Source of the DNA: Paraconiothyrium sp. Pb-2020
Taxonomy: Eukaryota; Ascomycota; Dothideomycetes; Pleosporales; Didymosphaeriaceae
Length of the DNA: 64,000 nt
Direction: 5' to 3'
Assembly (NCBI GenBank): GCA_022419385.1
Contig: JAJUBI010000007.1
Location: forward strand, 2,947,768-3,011,767
In this document: in pieces, positions 34,431-44,005 of the stretch
Position numbering within the stretch: position 1 is the stretch's first letter
How the letters are laid out: each line of letters starts with the position of its first letter
Made by a program: the position numbers and the translations under genes
Notes under the pieces: generated by a model
Seen by the model: the letters and a program-made list of their open reading frames with translations, nothing else
Told to the model about the DNA's origin: nothing
Database searches by the model: none

Positions 34431-35491
34431 CTACAGCCCCCAGAATGGCGCCTCCCAGTAATGTCCTTCCAGAATCTCATTCTGCCCGCACGTCTCGCAG
34501 TGGTGATTGAACATCCTGTGGAACTCGCCGTGTTGGCGAAAACAGTATAGGCAAAGCGGGTGTTCCTGCGATCTCTCTCCATGCACGTTCTTGTAGATGG
34601 AGATGTCGTCTTCTACCAGTTGGAGGGGTCGTGCCCAAGTTGGTGTGCCTCGCGGACTGCCTTCCTCAGACGGTGTAGGTGATCGGTGAGGTGTTGTAGG
34701 CCGGAACGGCTTATACGCGTGCTTCGGAGTACTTCGAAAACCATACTGCGGCGAAGGTGTGTCCGGCAACGGCCCCAACTGGAGCACCGGATCGTCCGGA
34801 GTTTCGCTTTGCACCTGTGTCGTTACGACGGAACCGCCACCTCGTAGCCGATCTTCCGGAGGCTGATTGGGTGAACAAACCTCACACTCGTGGCCGACCA
34901 TATCAGGGCAATGTTCGTGGCGTAGTTTCTTTGTGCGGAATTCAGGTGAATAAACGCCACTGCGTTCTCGTTTTGCACCTGTTATGATTCACTATCAGCA
35001 CAATTATAAGATTTGAGGAAAATACTCCTACGAGAGAAATCAATCAGATGCTTGTTGGATGTTGGTGGATAGGTCTCGAAGAAAGTAGCCGCGCGTTTGT
35101 ACTTGATGTCTGCGAAGATTGGCGGAGACGGTAAAGCAGCTGTCGGGTTGTCGGACTGAGCGGCGCTTGTGGAATGCTTATGTAGACGAGCCTCGTCAAG
35201 TGCTCTCAATTTGAGTCGAGCTTCTTCCGCGATTGGTCCGCCCTTGGCCCAGGCTGAAGTGGCCCGGTGTTGTGGTGAGGTGAGACTGCAGTTCAAGGAA
35301 GCTCTTCTCGAGGTCGCCGAATGGCTCAAATAACTATTTGCAGAGTCCGAACCGTCGATCGTAGGGAAGATCGGATCGGATCTTGGTGCATCGTTGTCGT
35401 TAATCTCTTGGAGGAGCCGCTGAAGGAGGGAGCTTGGAGGGCCAATAGCGCGAATGTGTGAGAGACTTGCACTGCGGGTGGGGCTAGGCAT
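34431..35491 (-). CDS. Unknown 335-residue protein with Cys/His pairs
   Basis: Minus-strand exons 35491-35032 and 34978-34431. A 53-base intron (gtagga, branch gctgat, aacag) joins HLIDFS to AKRERSGVYSPEF with a split Arg codon. The N-terminal half is Ser/Pro-rich with short helices (SSLLQRLLQEIND, EEARLKLRALDEARL). The second half has HEHCPDMVGHECEVC and, near the end, CLYCFRQHGEFHRMFNHHCETCG. The last is a C-x2-C...C-x2-C arrangement with several His that could bind zinc. There is no signal peptide or membrane segment. Not a family I recognise; possibly a regulatory or scaffold protein with a small zinc-binding C-terminus. Confidence 0.65.
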
Positions 35492-35932
35492 GCTGAGATG
35501 GGAGGCAATGCAGGATAGACAATGCGGCTAAACGATGCAGTAAGGAGATGGATGGTGCACCTAGCAGAGATCAAAGAAGAGAGAACATACTGAAGGTGAA
35601 GGATTGTCCAGAGAGTCAGGTACGACGCGTGTGCTGCACAAATGATAACGTACCATGGGCAAGAGCGCCCTTTCCCGCAGTCCAGATCAATGGCGGCTGA
35701 TTGCTAAGGAAAGGCAAGAACAGAACAGAGGACGGAAGGCGTTAAGAGATAGAAACGAGAGTGAAATCGTAGAGTAGGACAATTCAGACAGAAACATAAG
35801 GACAAATGTTGGCATGCCGTCATGAACGTGAGATTTGCTACCGAAAATGTCTGGTGCTCTCACCTAGTGTATACTATAGGCCAAAGTCTATCGTGATCCG
35901 TAGACGCCGCACTCCCCGGTAGCTTTTTAGTC
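35492..35932. other. Intergenic region, no gene seen
   Basis: Promoter side of the unknown 335-residue gene and 3' end of PRE9. Confidence 0.35.
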
Positions 35933-36847
35933 TCAGCCTTCAGTCATCTCGGTGTCCTCCGGCTTGGCCAAACCATGCTCCTTGAGTAGCGCATCGATCT
36001 CGTCCGCTCCCCAGAGGTGATGGTAGATCTTTCCTGACTCTGTCCTGCCGACCGTCGCGAATTCGACTGCAAACACATTAGTGACATCCGATAAATTACG
36101 TCAGTCCTTTACACATACTCTTTTCGCTGCTCAGCTTAGTCGAATCCATCGTCTTGCCGAGCACCTTCACAGCAAGCCCGCACGCCTCCTTGAGGCTGCA
36201 ATCCTCCTTGTAGTCCTGCTTGAGCAGGCTCTGCGCGGAGGCGTTGTTCGCGCCCACGCTCGTCGCCTTCCAACCTCCGTAGTTGCCACTAGGATTGCTC
36301 TGGTAGAGCTGGAACTCTCGCTGCGGATCCCATCCTGCATATATCAGAGATACGCCAAACGGTCGGAGACCACCCGTCTGTGTGTAGCCCTGCTTCAAAT
36401 CGCATAGCCGGCGCACGAGCTGTTCGCAAGGAATGTCTTCATTATAGGTGAGGAGGTAGCGCTGGGCTTGGTTACGGGCGAAGTTGATCAAGATGTTGGC
36501 GTCGGCCGTCATGCCTGCGACGGCGGTGATCATGTTGCTGATTGAGATTGTTAGCACCATGCCCGAACCGCAGATGATACAGTACACACTCGTTCAGGAT
36601 GTAGAGCTTCTCGGCGGATGTGTCCTGCTCCAGCAGCTTGCTGGTAACCTTCCTCTCCGCTGCCAGTACGATACCATCCTTGGCTAAGATGCCCAACGCA
36701 GTTCCTGCGTGCGAGATAGCTTCAAGCGCATATTCGACCTGGTACAAGCGGCCCTCGGGCGAGAAGATAGTCGTCTACGACGGTGTTAGTAGAGGGCTGG
36801 CGGGGGCTGCGGCGGCCACATACCCGTGAATCGTATCTCCGTGACAT
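35933..36847 (-). CDS. PRE9: 20S proteasome alpha subunit (Pre9 / alpha-3, PSMA4 orthologue)
   Basis: Minus-strand exons 36847-36824, 36774-36590, 36537-36119 and 36066-35933 give 253 residues, the normal size. The first exon is only eight codons (MSRRYDSR). The alpha-type N-terminal signature is clear: TTIFSPEGRLYQVEYALEAISHAGTA, the segment that gates the 20S channel. Later landmarks are AVAGMTADANILI, YTQTGGLRPFGVSLIYAGWD, NPSGNYGGWKATSVGANN and ATVGRTESGKIYHHLW. The protein forms part of the outer alpha ring of the proteasome in cytosol and nucleus and is not itself a protease. It shares a 238-base divergent promoter with the WW/FF-domain gene. A canonical yeast PACE element (GGTGGCAAA) was looked for in that interval and not found. 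Confidence 0.97.
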
Positions 36848-37085
36848 GGCTGCGGACGGGAGCGATTCTCAGACTGAAGATTGAGTGCTACGGGCGCTGA
36901 GGGGGAGAGAGCGTCGGCGGCGGGGAACTTTGTGGTGGTTGGCGTTGTTGGAGAGCTCCAGGCATTAGCTTCACTGCGCGTCGTCGGCGGAGCTTCATGC
37001 CAAGCCCGACCACTTTTTCGAGCGACAGCGCGCTTTCGACGCATTCGCGTCTACACGCTGCCTTGACGGCGTCAACTTGTACAAG
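36848..37085. promoter_or_regulatory. Short divergent promoter of PRE9 and the WW/FF gene
   Basis: 238 bases between head-to-head ATGs, GC-rich, no TATA box. Both genes are housekeeping types, so a shared constitutive promoter is likely. Confidence 0.45.
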
Positions 37086-38889
37086 ATGGCTGATGTGCCT
37101 GTTAGACCGCTACCTCCTGCGCCGCCGCTTCCTGCGGGCTGGACAGAGCACCAGGCGCCCTCAGGTACGCGAGCCAATGCTTTTACTTGCGTCATAGCAA
37201 TGCTCATGGTATACAGGCCATATTTACTACTTCAACAAGGAGACGAAGAAATCTACGTACACACGCCCCGTCGCGACCGCCATTCCACTTCCAGCGCCAG
37301 CGCCAGCGCCCTCGCTTCTGCCTCCGCCTCCAGCCAGTCTTCCAGCGCGACCATCACTAGGTGCAGATTCAGCCTACGCGGATTACAATGCTGGACAGAA
37401 TGCTTTCAATGCATTTGACCCGAAGAAGCAGATGGAAGACCTCATTTTTGGTGGAGCACAAAATCTGTATTCCAACAGAGGATCAGGGCAATTGAGAGGA
37501 GGGCTTCGTGGAGACTCTCGCGGAGGTCACAAGAGCTTTGCAGATCGGCCACGGCACCCGAAAGATCGCCCAAAACACCGCCATGATATTCCCAACTGTG
37601 CGCCATGGGTCCTTGTCCGAACGAAGCTTGGAAGGAGGTTCGTGTGGAACAAGGACACGAATGAGAGTTTTTGGAAGTTCCCGCCAAATGTTATGAAGGC
37701 AGTTGTGGAATACGATCGCATGGAGCGCGAGAAGAAGCAGCGGAAAGAGCGCGGCGAACCCGGGGAGGTGGAGGAGGAGGATGCGCTGGCTGACATCGAA
37801 GCGGGTCTGGAAGCTGCGGAAGAGGATGTCGAAATCGTGGAAGTAGACGGAGAAGAAGGTATGGATGAAGAAGAGGAGTACGAAGAAGTCGAGGTCACAG
37901 ATGATGAGGGCGAGGAATCATCGCATCCACAGAAGCGCCAACGCACAGAAGAGCCTGCGACCGAACAACCCCCAGAGGACGACGACCTCGCCTGGCAACT
38001 AGCGCAAATGGAGGAAATGGAAGGTATGGAAGGCGACTACGGAGAGCAGGAATTTTACGACGAAGAAGCCCCACTCTCAGAAGAAGACTGCAAAGCCCTC
38101 TTCAAAGAGCTCCTTGATGACACGCACACCAACCCATATACCCCTTGGGACAAGGTTTTAGAAGTCGGTGCGCTCTACGACGACGAACGCTACAAAGCCC
38201 TCCCCAACATGAAAGCCCGAAAAGAATGCTTCGACGAATGGTCCCGCGACAAGATCCAATTTCTTAAAGAGCAGAAAGCGAAACAGCAGAAGCTCGACCC
38301 CCGAATACCCTACCTCGCCCTCCTCGACCGCTACGCAACACCTAAACTCTACTGGCCAGAGTTCAGGCGGAAATACAAGAAAGAGCCCGAATTGAAAGAC
38401 ACAAAGCTGCCGGACAAGGAGAAGGAGAAGTTGTACCGCGAACACATCAAACGCATAGGCATGCGGTCTTCCGAACTCAAATCAGACCTTACGGCGCTGC
38501 TTAAGGCACAACCGCTTGTTGCGCTGAATCGCTCCACGACCCTTGACACACTCCCGTCATCGATCTTGACAGACCTCCGCTACATCTCCTTATCGCCGTC
38601 ATCCCGCGAACCGCTTGTCGAAACATACATATCCACACTACCGCCTGCGCCCGAGGGTGCCACCGCATCTGCTGAAGAGGAGGCCGGAGCAGCAAAGAAG
38701 CGTGAGGAGCGCCGTCGCCGGGAGAAAGCTCTCGCAGAGCGTGAACGGCGCGTAGAGCAAGAGAAAAGGAAGCAAGAACGCGACTTGGCGTACGGAAAGG
38801 GGCGCTTGCGGGAAGAAGAGATGGAGATTGAGCGCGCGATGAAAGTTGGAAAAGAGGGTTTAAAGGCGCATTTGGGCGCAGAGGAATGA
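37086..38889 (+). CDS. WW and FF domain protein, Urn1/TCERG1-like splicing factor
   Basis: Exons 37086-37164 and 37217-38889 give 583 residues. The 52-base intron splits the WW domain, which reads LPAGWTEHQAPSGHIYYFNKETKKSTYTRP (residues 15-44) after splicing. A second WW-like segment lies near residues 157-183 (APWVLVRTKLGRRFVWNKDTNESFWKFP). A long acidic stretch follows, then an FF domain around LSEEDCKALFKELLD...YKALPNMKARKECFDEW and a second helical region ending in a basic coiled-coil C-terminus. WW plus FF proteins link the splicing machinery and RNA polymerase II C-terminal domain; the single-FF yeast Urn1 is the nearest type. Expected to be nuclear. Confidence 0.88.
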
Positions 38890-39053
38890 ATCCACCTCTC
38901 ATGGCTAGATATATAGGTGTGACAATGATACCCAGCTTTTGCTTCACTTCCGCATAAACCAATGATAGGCAGTGCCGGATCAGATCTAAACCGTGTGCAA
39001 TTAGAAGATCTATGGGAACCTTGTTCCCATTACTGTTTCCGATAATCTGCGCA

Positions 39054-40061
39054 TTACCGATACACATCATGCTCCCTGAAATCAAGTCTTTTGTCATCAT
39101 CTCCTCCTCGCCAGGAGTCCGGCCTAGCCATCTCAAAAACCCCTCTATCCGCGCTCAACTCCGCGGGAACTTCCCTCCCGCTCTTCTCCATCGCAAATAC
39201 ATGCGGGAACGCCTGCATTGTATCATCCTGGCTTCCGGCGAGCTCGCCTAATCGTTCATGTTTGCCGTTTTGTCTACGTCGGTATCGGTAGATTAGGAAT
39301 GAGAGGAAGCCGATGAGACAGATAAGAAGGGGAATGCCGAGACCGAGACCAATGCCTAAGGCGGCAGTATTGGTTGAGGAGGGAGAGATGGATGAGGTTG
39401 GAGAAGCTGTAGCGGTTGCTATTGATGTAGCGGTGGGTCGTGCATCGGATGTGGGGAGAGTTGCCGATTGCGAAGAGAATGATGAAGCCGCAGTTGATGT
39501 GGTGTCTGTTGCAGTACTTTCGGCGAGGGCGGCAAATGTCTGTACCTCAATCTCGCTACGCCAGTCTGACACTGCTGTGGTATAGGCCTCTTCCTCCTTG
39601 TCCTGAAATGCCAAATCCGGGATGTTGCAGCATGTGGTGTTCACTGTCATGGTGTTGTCGTAGTCGGCTGTAGCACCTGTGCCGCAACACCACTGTCCAT
39701 CTCCTGGGCATTCAAATACAATGTGAACATGTCGTTCTACGTTCTCCTTATTTTTGCATTGCTTGGGACACGCGGGGTCCTGGTATGTCGGGTCTGTGCA
39801 GCCGATGCGCCAGTATGTATTGAAGTTGCCAACGGGCGTAGGAGGATTGTATTTGCAGAGGCCGTTGGTCAGGCATGTGTCACCAGAAGCGCAGCAGGCG
39901 GAGTGCTGTCCATTCTCGATGGCTGTCAGGTTACATGGGATGTATGTATAATCGTTGAAGGGAGATGCTAGACCCGTAATCGAATAACAGGTCCCGTTGG
40001 GGGTGGTATTCACGGTAGTGTCTCGCGCGAGATCGCTGCTATAGCGGCGTCGATTAGCCAT
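39054..40061 (-). CDS. Single-pass membrane protein with Cys-rich outer domain
   Basis: 335 residues in one exon from the ATG at 40061. The outer part (about residues 20-170) has many cysteines (NGTCYS, IPCN, ACCASGDTCLTNGLC, IGCTD, ACPKQC, FECPGDGQWCCG, NTTCCN) and N-glycosylation sites. A Ser/Thr-rich stalk and a transmembrane helix (LGIGLGLGIPLLICLIGFLSFLIY) follow, then a basic stop-transfer RYRRRQ and a ~75-residue cytoplasmic tail. This resembles a fungal family of surface proteins with a CCxxGxxC-type ectodomain. No signal peptide is visible at the start; the N-terminus is basic (MANRRRYSSD). A missing 5' exon is possible: an acceptor-like ctatag lies inside the first codons and an ATG followed by gtaagt lies at about 40205-40215. 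Without it the export route is unclear. Confidence 0.7.
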   Translation of the reverse strand: MANRRRYSSDLARDTTVNTTPNGTCYSITGLASPFNDYTYIPCNLTAIENGQHSACCASGDTCLTNGLCKYNPPTPVGNFNTYWRIGCTDPTYQDPACPKQCKNKENVERHVHIVFECPGDGQWCCGTGATADYDNTMTVNTTCCNIPDLAFQDKEEEAYTTAVSDWRSEIEVQTFAALAESTATDTTSTAASSFSSQSATLPTSDARPTATSIATATASPTSSISPSSTNTAALGIGLGLGIPLLICLIGFLSFLIYRYRRRQNGKHERLGELAGSQDDTMQAFPHVFAMEKSGREVPAELSADRGVFEMARPDSWRGGDDDKRLDFREHDVYR

Positions 40062-41435
40062 ATGGATATATGATTGAATTCGTCCGCGTTACGATAGGCC
40101 TTCGTAACAAGAGAAGAGGAAAGTCATGCTGGTTATCGCCATATCGGTCCATTGCGAAAAGGGTACGCGGCGCTTTGATATGAGATTGATGCATGTACTT
40201 ACAGAGCCATGTTTGCGCGATCCAATTTTGAAAATCCTTCGTAGTTAAAGTCGTCTCAGGCTCACCACAGTTCAGTCTCTAAGAGTAGGCAGGAAGTGAA
40301 TCCTCACGGCCCAAACAGAGGGAAACAAAACGGAGAACATGACCCAAAAGGTATTTTAGCCCGATATCTAGCCCCTAATTTTTCCGTGCAATGATATAAC
40401 CATGTACGAACAGGTCTGTCTTGACCAGCCTGGGAAGAGCACTCGGAACAACTGGCAGGCACATCCCGGAGGGTTAGATGATTAGCGCAAGTATAACGTG
40501 GACTGGTTGTTTCATATCGATATCCTGGTAGCTGTTTTTCTTGTAGAGATTAGAACGTGGATCTGGTGGCGTTCTCCGCGATCTGGACGTCCTTTGGCAG
40601 CACTGGCGCCGTGTTAGCTCTTGGATGCCTAGAATTCTCCATGTTGACTCGTTCGAAAGGAGAAGTGTCGGAGGAGAGGCTGTCGAGACTGATATATCAC
40701 TATGTTTAATGTAACTGCAATACTCATGATGGGACGGAATGATCCATTGCGAAATTTGAGCTGAGGCTGCTGCCCGTAGATCATCTTTCGCGGATCTCCA
40801 TCCAGGGGTCAAGCGAGCAGGCACGGGCCAATGAATGCAACGCCATGAGCTGATGCCATTTCGATCCCGCAAGGGTCGCCGACAACCTTTCCGACATCCG
40901 TAGGGGTCGTGCGTTCCGACGCGGTTGGCGGGAGTATGAGATTACGATTTGACTTAGTCTACAGGTCGAGAACCCGATTTTGGCTGGTAAATGGCAAGTT
41001 GAGGCCACAATATGCCGTAGTGTACGACGAGAGGCGACTGGAAGGCCGCATTGTTAAAGACAATTAACGGGCTTCGATTGCTTGAGCAGGTGTCCGGTAC
41101 GAAGATATGGGATCAAGGATGGAGTGAACGAAACATCAGGCATGGAGAGCGAGAACCGGTAGGTCGTGGCATAATCGCATTGTCAGCAACAACCCTTGCC
41201 TGCGCACATCAAAAATCGCCATCTACCGTTGGTAAGCTTCAAAATAGAGTCGCGAAAATGCGACAATGTTTTCGCAAAGATCAATGCTCTTGTAGCCCAC
41301 TGGAGGTGCCCCAGACATCCACTGTTTCATGACGTCACCCCTACTGTTCCATATTCTTTTCCAACCTGTCCTCAATGGCAGCGCAACTCACAAATACCCC
41401 ATGATCTTCTGAAATCCCAGAAGGCAGTTTCTCTC
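40062..41435. other. 1.4 kb intergenic region, no gene seen
   Basis: Divergent upstream region of two genes. The minus-strand frame 40474-40872 has no recognisable content. A short 5' exon of the Cys-rich membrane protein may lie near 40205-40215. Confidence 0.35.
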
Positions 41436-42510
41436 ATGTTCAACATGAACACCCTAGCTCGCTATGCTAATCCGCCTTTCAATTACCTGGGCACTGCACT
41501 CTTCCTGTCCTACATCCTCCTCGCACTTTACTTTACGTTTTCCATATCGCTTTCTCTATACGGCCAATATAAGCGGTTGCCGGGTCTGAAACTAGCAGAA
41601 GACGTCAAAAATGCAAGAAAGCGCCACATTAAAATCTACGCGTTCCTGGCATCCATCAGTTTCGCACTCTTATCCTACAACATGTTGAACTTCCTAATCC
41701 AATCTTTAACAACATGGGCGCGGACGCAGAATCTACTGGGCAGAAGACTTAGTCTATTGGACCTGAGGTTTTGGATGCTAGAGACCAACTTATTTGGGTC
41801 TTTCGCACAAGAGCTGGTACACCAAAGACCCAGCGCATTCTGGACACAGGCAGCATTGTTGGCGACGTGGTTCTGGAATGTATGGATGGCGTATAAAGGT
41901 AGGCTTGCGGTCATCTCCTGTCCAATTCGCATGATACTAACATATATACGTAGCTGAGCAGCACAAGTTCTCGCTTGGCAGGGTGGCCCCATACATCGTA
42001 CTAAGCCAAATCTTACCAATCACTTTGACGGCTTGCCTTTTCATCATCCAGTTGCATCTCGATGCTATAGGCATATCACCTGATACTCAGTCGAGAGGAA
42101 GGCAAGAAAAGAGCGCCACCACAAAGGCAGCCCCTGAAAAAGAAACACCACAACCTCAGACTAAGAAAACGTCGCTTGTGATACCGACTATCCTTTTCAA
42201 CGCAGCCCTACTCGCCCTATCGTCACTAAGAAGCCACTCTATCTTCATACCGCTCGTCCTCTCTACCAGGCTTTTACTTCTTGTCCCGCACACCGGGCGG
42301 CTACGTTACAGTCAGAACGACATCTTGCAAAGCGTATCTATATCTTTCGGATTCCTAGTCGCTAATCTCACTATGTCGAGAGGCGCAACTACATTCCGTG
42401 AGATTGTCGCAGGATTAAGCAACGGTGGCTTCGCCATAAAGACATTGGGCTATGATGCAGAATTGGGATTATTGATATGCACGATCTTGAGATGGGGTGG
42501 CGGCGTGTAG
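41436..42510 (+). CDS. Polytopic membrane protein of unknown function
   Basis: Exons 41436-41898 and 41954-42510 give 339 residues; the intron (gtaggc, branch actaac, cgtag) restores frame through AYKAEQHKFSLGR. I see about six or seven hydrophobic segments: LGTALFLSYILLALYFTFSI, IYAFLASISFALLSYNMLNF, WTQAALLATWFWNVWMAY, PYIVLSQILPITLTACLFII, VIPTILFNAALLALSSL, IFIPLVLSTRLLLLV and possibly one more near the end. A Lys/Pro-rich hydrophilic loop separates the halves. There are no transporter or enzyme motifs. I do not recognise the family. The start could also be the second Met, nine bases downstream. Confidence 0.7.
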
Positions 42511-42873
42511 AGGCCTGGAGCACAGTGTCATAACTAGATTCAAAGTGATATCATGGTAGATTCCTTTGAGGTTTATAAACGTATCAAATTGAATATGCGA
42601 CAAGACCTTGTGAACTAATAGGTCTTCGAGCATTTTTAACCTACATGCTCTCCCGACCGTGTCTCTGGTACCGCGTCCCACCTTTCCAGTTGTCAAAACC
42701 TCAACAACCCTTGCAGCAACTGGTTCGCTACCACGCACATTGTTGACTTTCGTTCGAAAAGAAAACGCACTTTTCGCCCACCATCACGACAGGCCGCATC
42801 GCGCGCATCGACACGACACCCACCCGCGTCCAAAACACCCCATACCTACCCGATACTATCACAAAAATTCACC
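42511..42873. other. Intergenic region, no gene seen
   Basis: Leader of the RING-like gene is rich in CA/CC dinucleotides (42770-42870). Nothing else seen. Confidence 0.35.
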
Positions 42874-43491
42874 ATGTCATCGCCGACAAGCTCTTCACTC
42901 CCGCCAGCACCCACCCCCTCATCGCAGGAACCCGAATCATTAGCAATAAAGATCCTAAAAGCAAAACACATAAAGCCACCAAAATCCAAACCCGGCATGC
43001 CCCCAGCATATTCCTTCCCCACGCCATCGCCCGCCCCAGAATGGCTCAAACCCATCCACGCTCCCACCGCCCACCCACCCTTAGTCTTCGGCCCCAACGC
43101 CATCCCCGACTACACGTACCCCACACCCTCCAAAAGCCCACCAGCCCAGCCTCACTTCACCGTGGACAGCTATCTGCAATACTCTTACTTACACGGTCCT
43201 CCGCAGACCTATTCCGTCCAGCCACTTCCGCGCGAACTACGTCCAAGCCGTCTGCCGACTAAAGCCGACTTCTTGAAGACTTGCGTCACGTTGGCGAAGG
43301 AAGGGGATAAGTACAACGATAATAAATGCGCGTTCTGCTGGGGTGTGTACGACGTTGCGCACCCAGGTATGAGGATTGAGCCGTGCGGGCACGTCTTTGG
43401 CGCGGCGTGTTTGGAGAGGATTGTGGAGGGTGAGAACGTGTGTCCGAAATGTAGGGTGGAGCTTTTCGAGAGGGAGAGGGGAAGCAAGTAG
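42874..43491 (+). CDS. RING-like zinc-finger protein
   Basis: Single exon, 205 residues, start in caccATGtc context. The N-terminal two thirds are Pro/Ser-rich and probably disordered. The C-terminus has CAFCWGVYDVAHPGMRIEPCGHVFGAAC followed by CPKC, the RING spacing with one variation: the fifth metal-ligand position after the His is Gly (GHVFGAAC instead of GHVFCxxC), a variant frequent in fungal RING-like proteins. If it binds zinc it probably serves as an E3 ubiquitin ligase; no substrate domain is visible. No membrane segment or signal peptide. Confidence 0.75.
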   Translation: MSSPTSSSLPPAPTPSSQEPESLAIKILKAKHIKPPKSKPGMPPAYSFPTPSPAPEWLKPIHAPTAHPPLVFGPNAIPDYTYPTPSKSPPAQPHFTVDSYLQYSYLHGPPQTYSVQPLPRELRPSRLPTKADFLKTCVTLAKEGDKYNDNKCAFCWGVYDVAHPGMRIEPCGHVFGAACLERIVEGENVCPKCRVELFERERGSK

Positions 43492-44005
43492 GTAGGTGTA
43501 TTGCCAAGGTTGGGAGAGCGGCAGGTGCTGACTGCTGATAGGCGCGATTGCAATGGAAGGCTAAGGGGTTTGAGGAAGATGAGTGGGAAGTTATGGGTAT
43601 GCGGCCAGTCCAAAGGCTGGGCATGGCGTTGCTGAAGCTGGCAGTGTTGTTGTTGTTGCTTGCGATTTCTTCGGCTGATATAAAAGTTGTCCCGAACGTG
43701 GTGGCGGTGGGTTCGTCGATGGCGTCCAACTGTTGTGCGGTTATGGTGCTGTGGCCTTCCTCTTAAGATGGCATTAGGTTGTCAAAAAATATAAAAAATA
43801 TGAACGGGTAACTTCAGAGAGGAATGGTATAGATTTTCAACATGCTCTTCCAGCATCGGAACGGGGTATATAGTGACAGTAGCAGTAACAGGGTATAGTG
43901 CCAGCTGCAATGCAGTACGACAAATCCAAGAGAAAAGGAATATTAAACGTAGATGGCGAATGGCAGAATAACACTTTACACGCAAAAAGGGCGAGACCAG
44001 TCACC
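43492..44005. other. Intergenic region between convergent genes
   Basis: Holds the 3' ends of the RING-like gene and the coiled-coil gene. A minus-strand open frame at 43286-43729 looks protein-like for a short distance but runs antisense through the RING exon and has no start with support. Confidence 0.35.

Noticed and set aside
34211..34510. Plus-strand frame with basic residues
   Set aside because: No recognisable domain; its end overlaps the 3' end of the minus-strand gene, so more likely its untranslated region.
43286..43729. Minus-strand frame with EPTATTFGTTFISAEEIA
   Set aside because: A stop codon lies just upstream of the protein-like part and it continues antisense through the RING exon.
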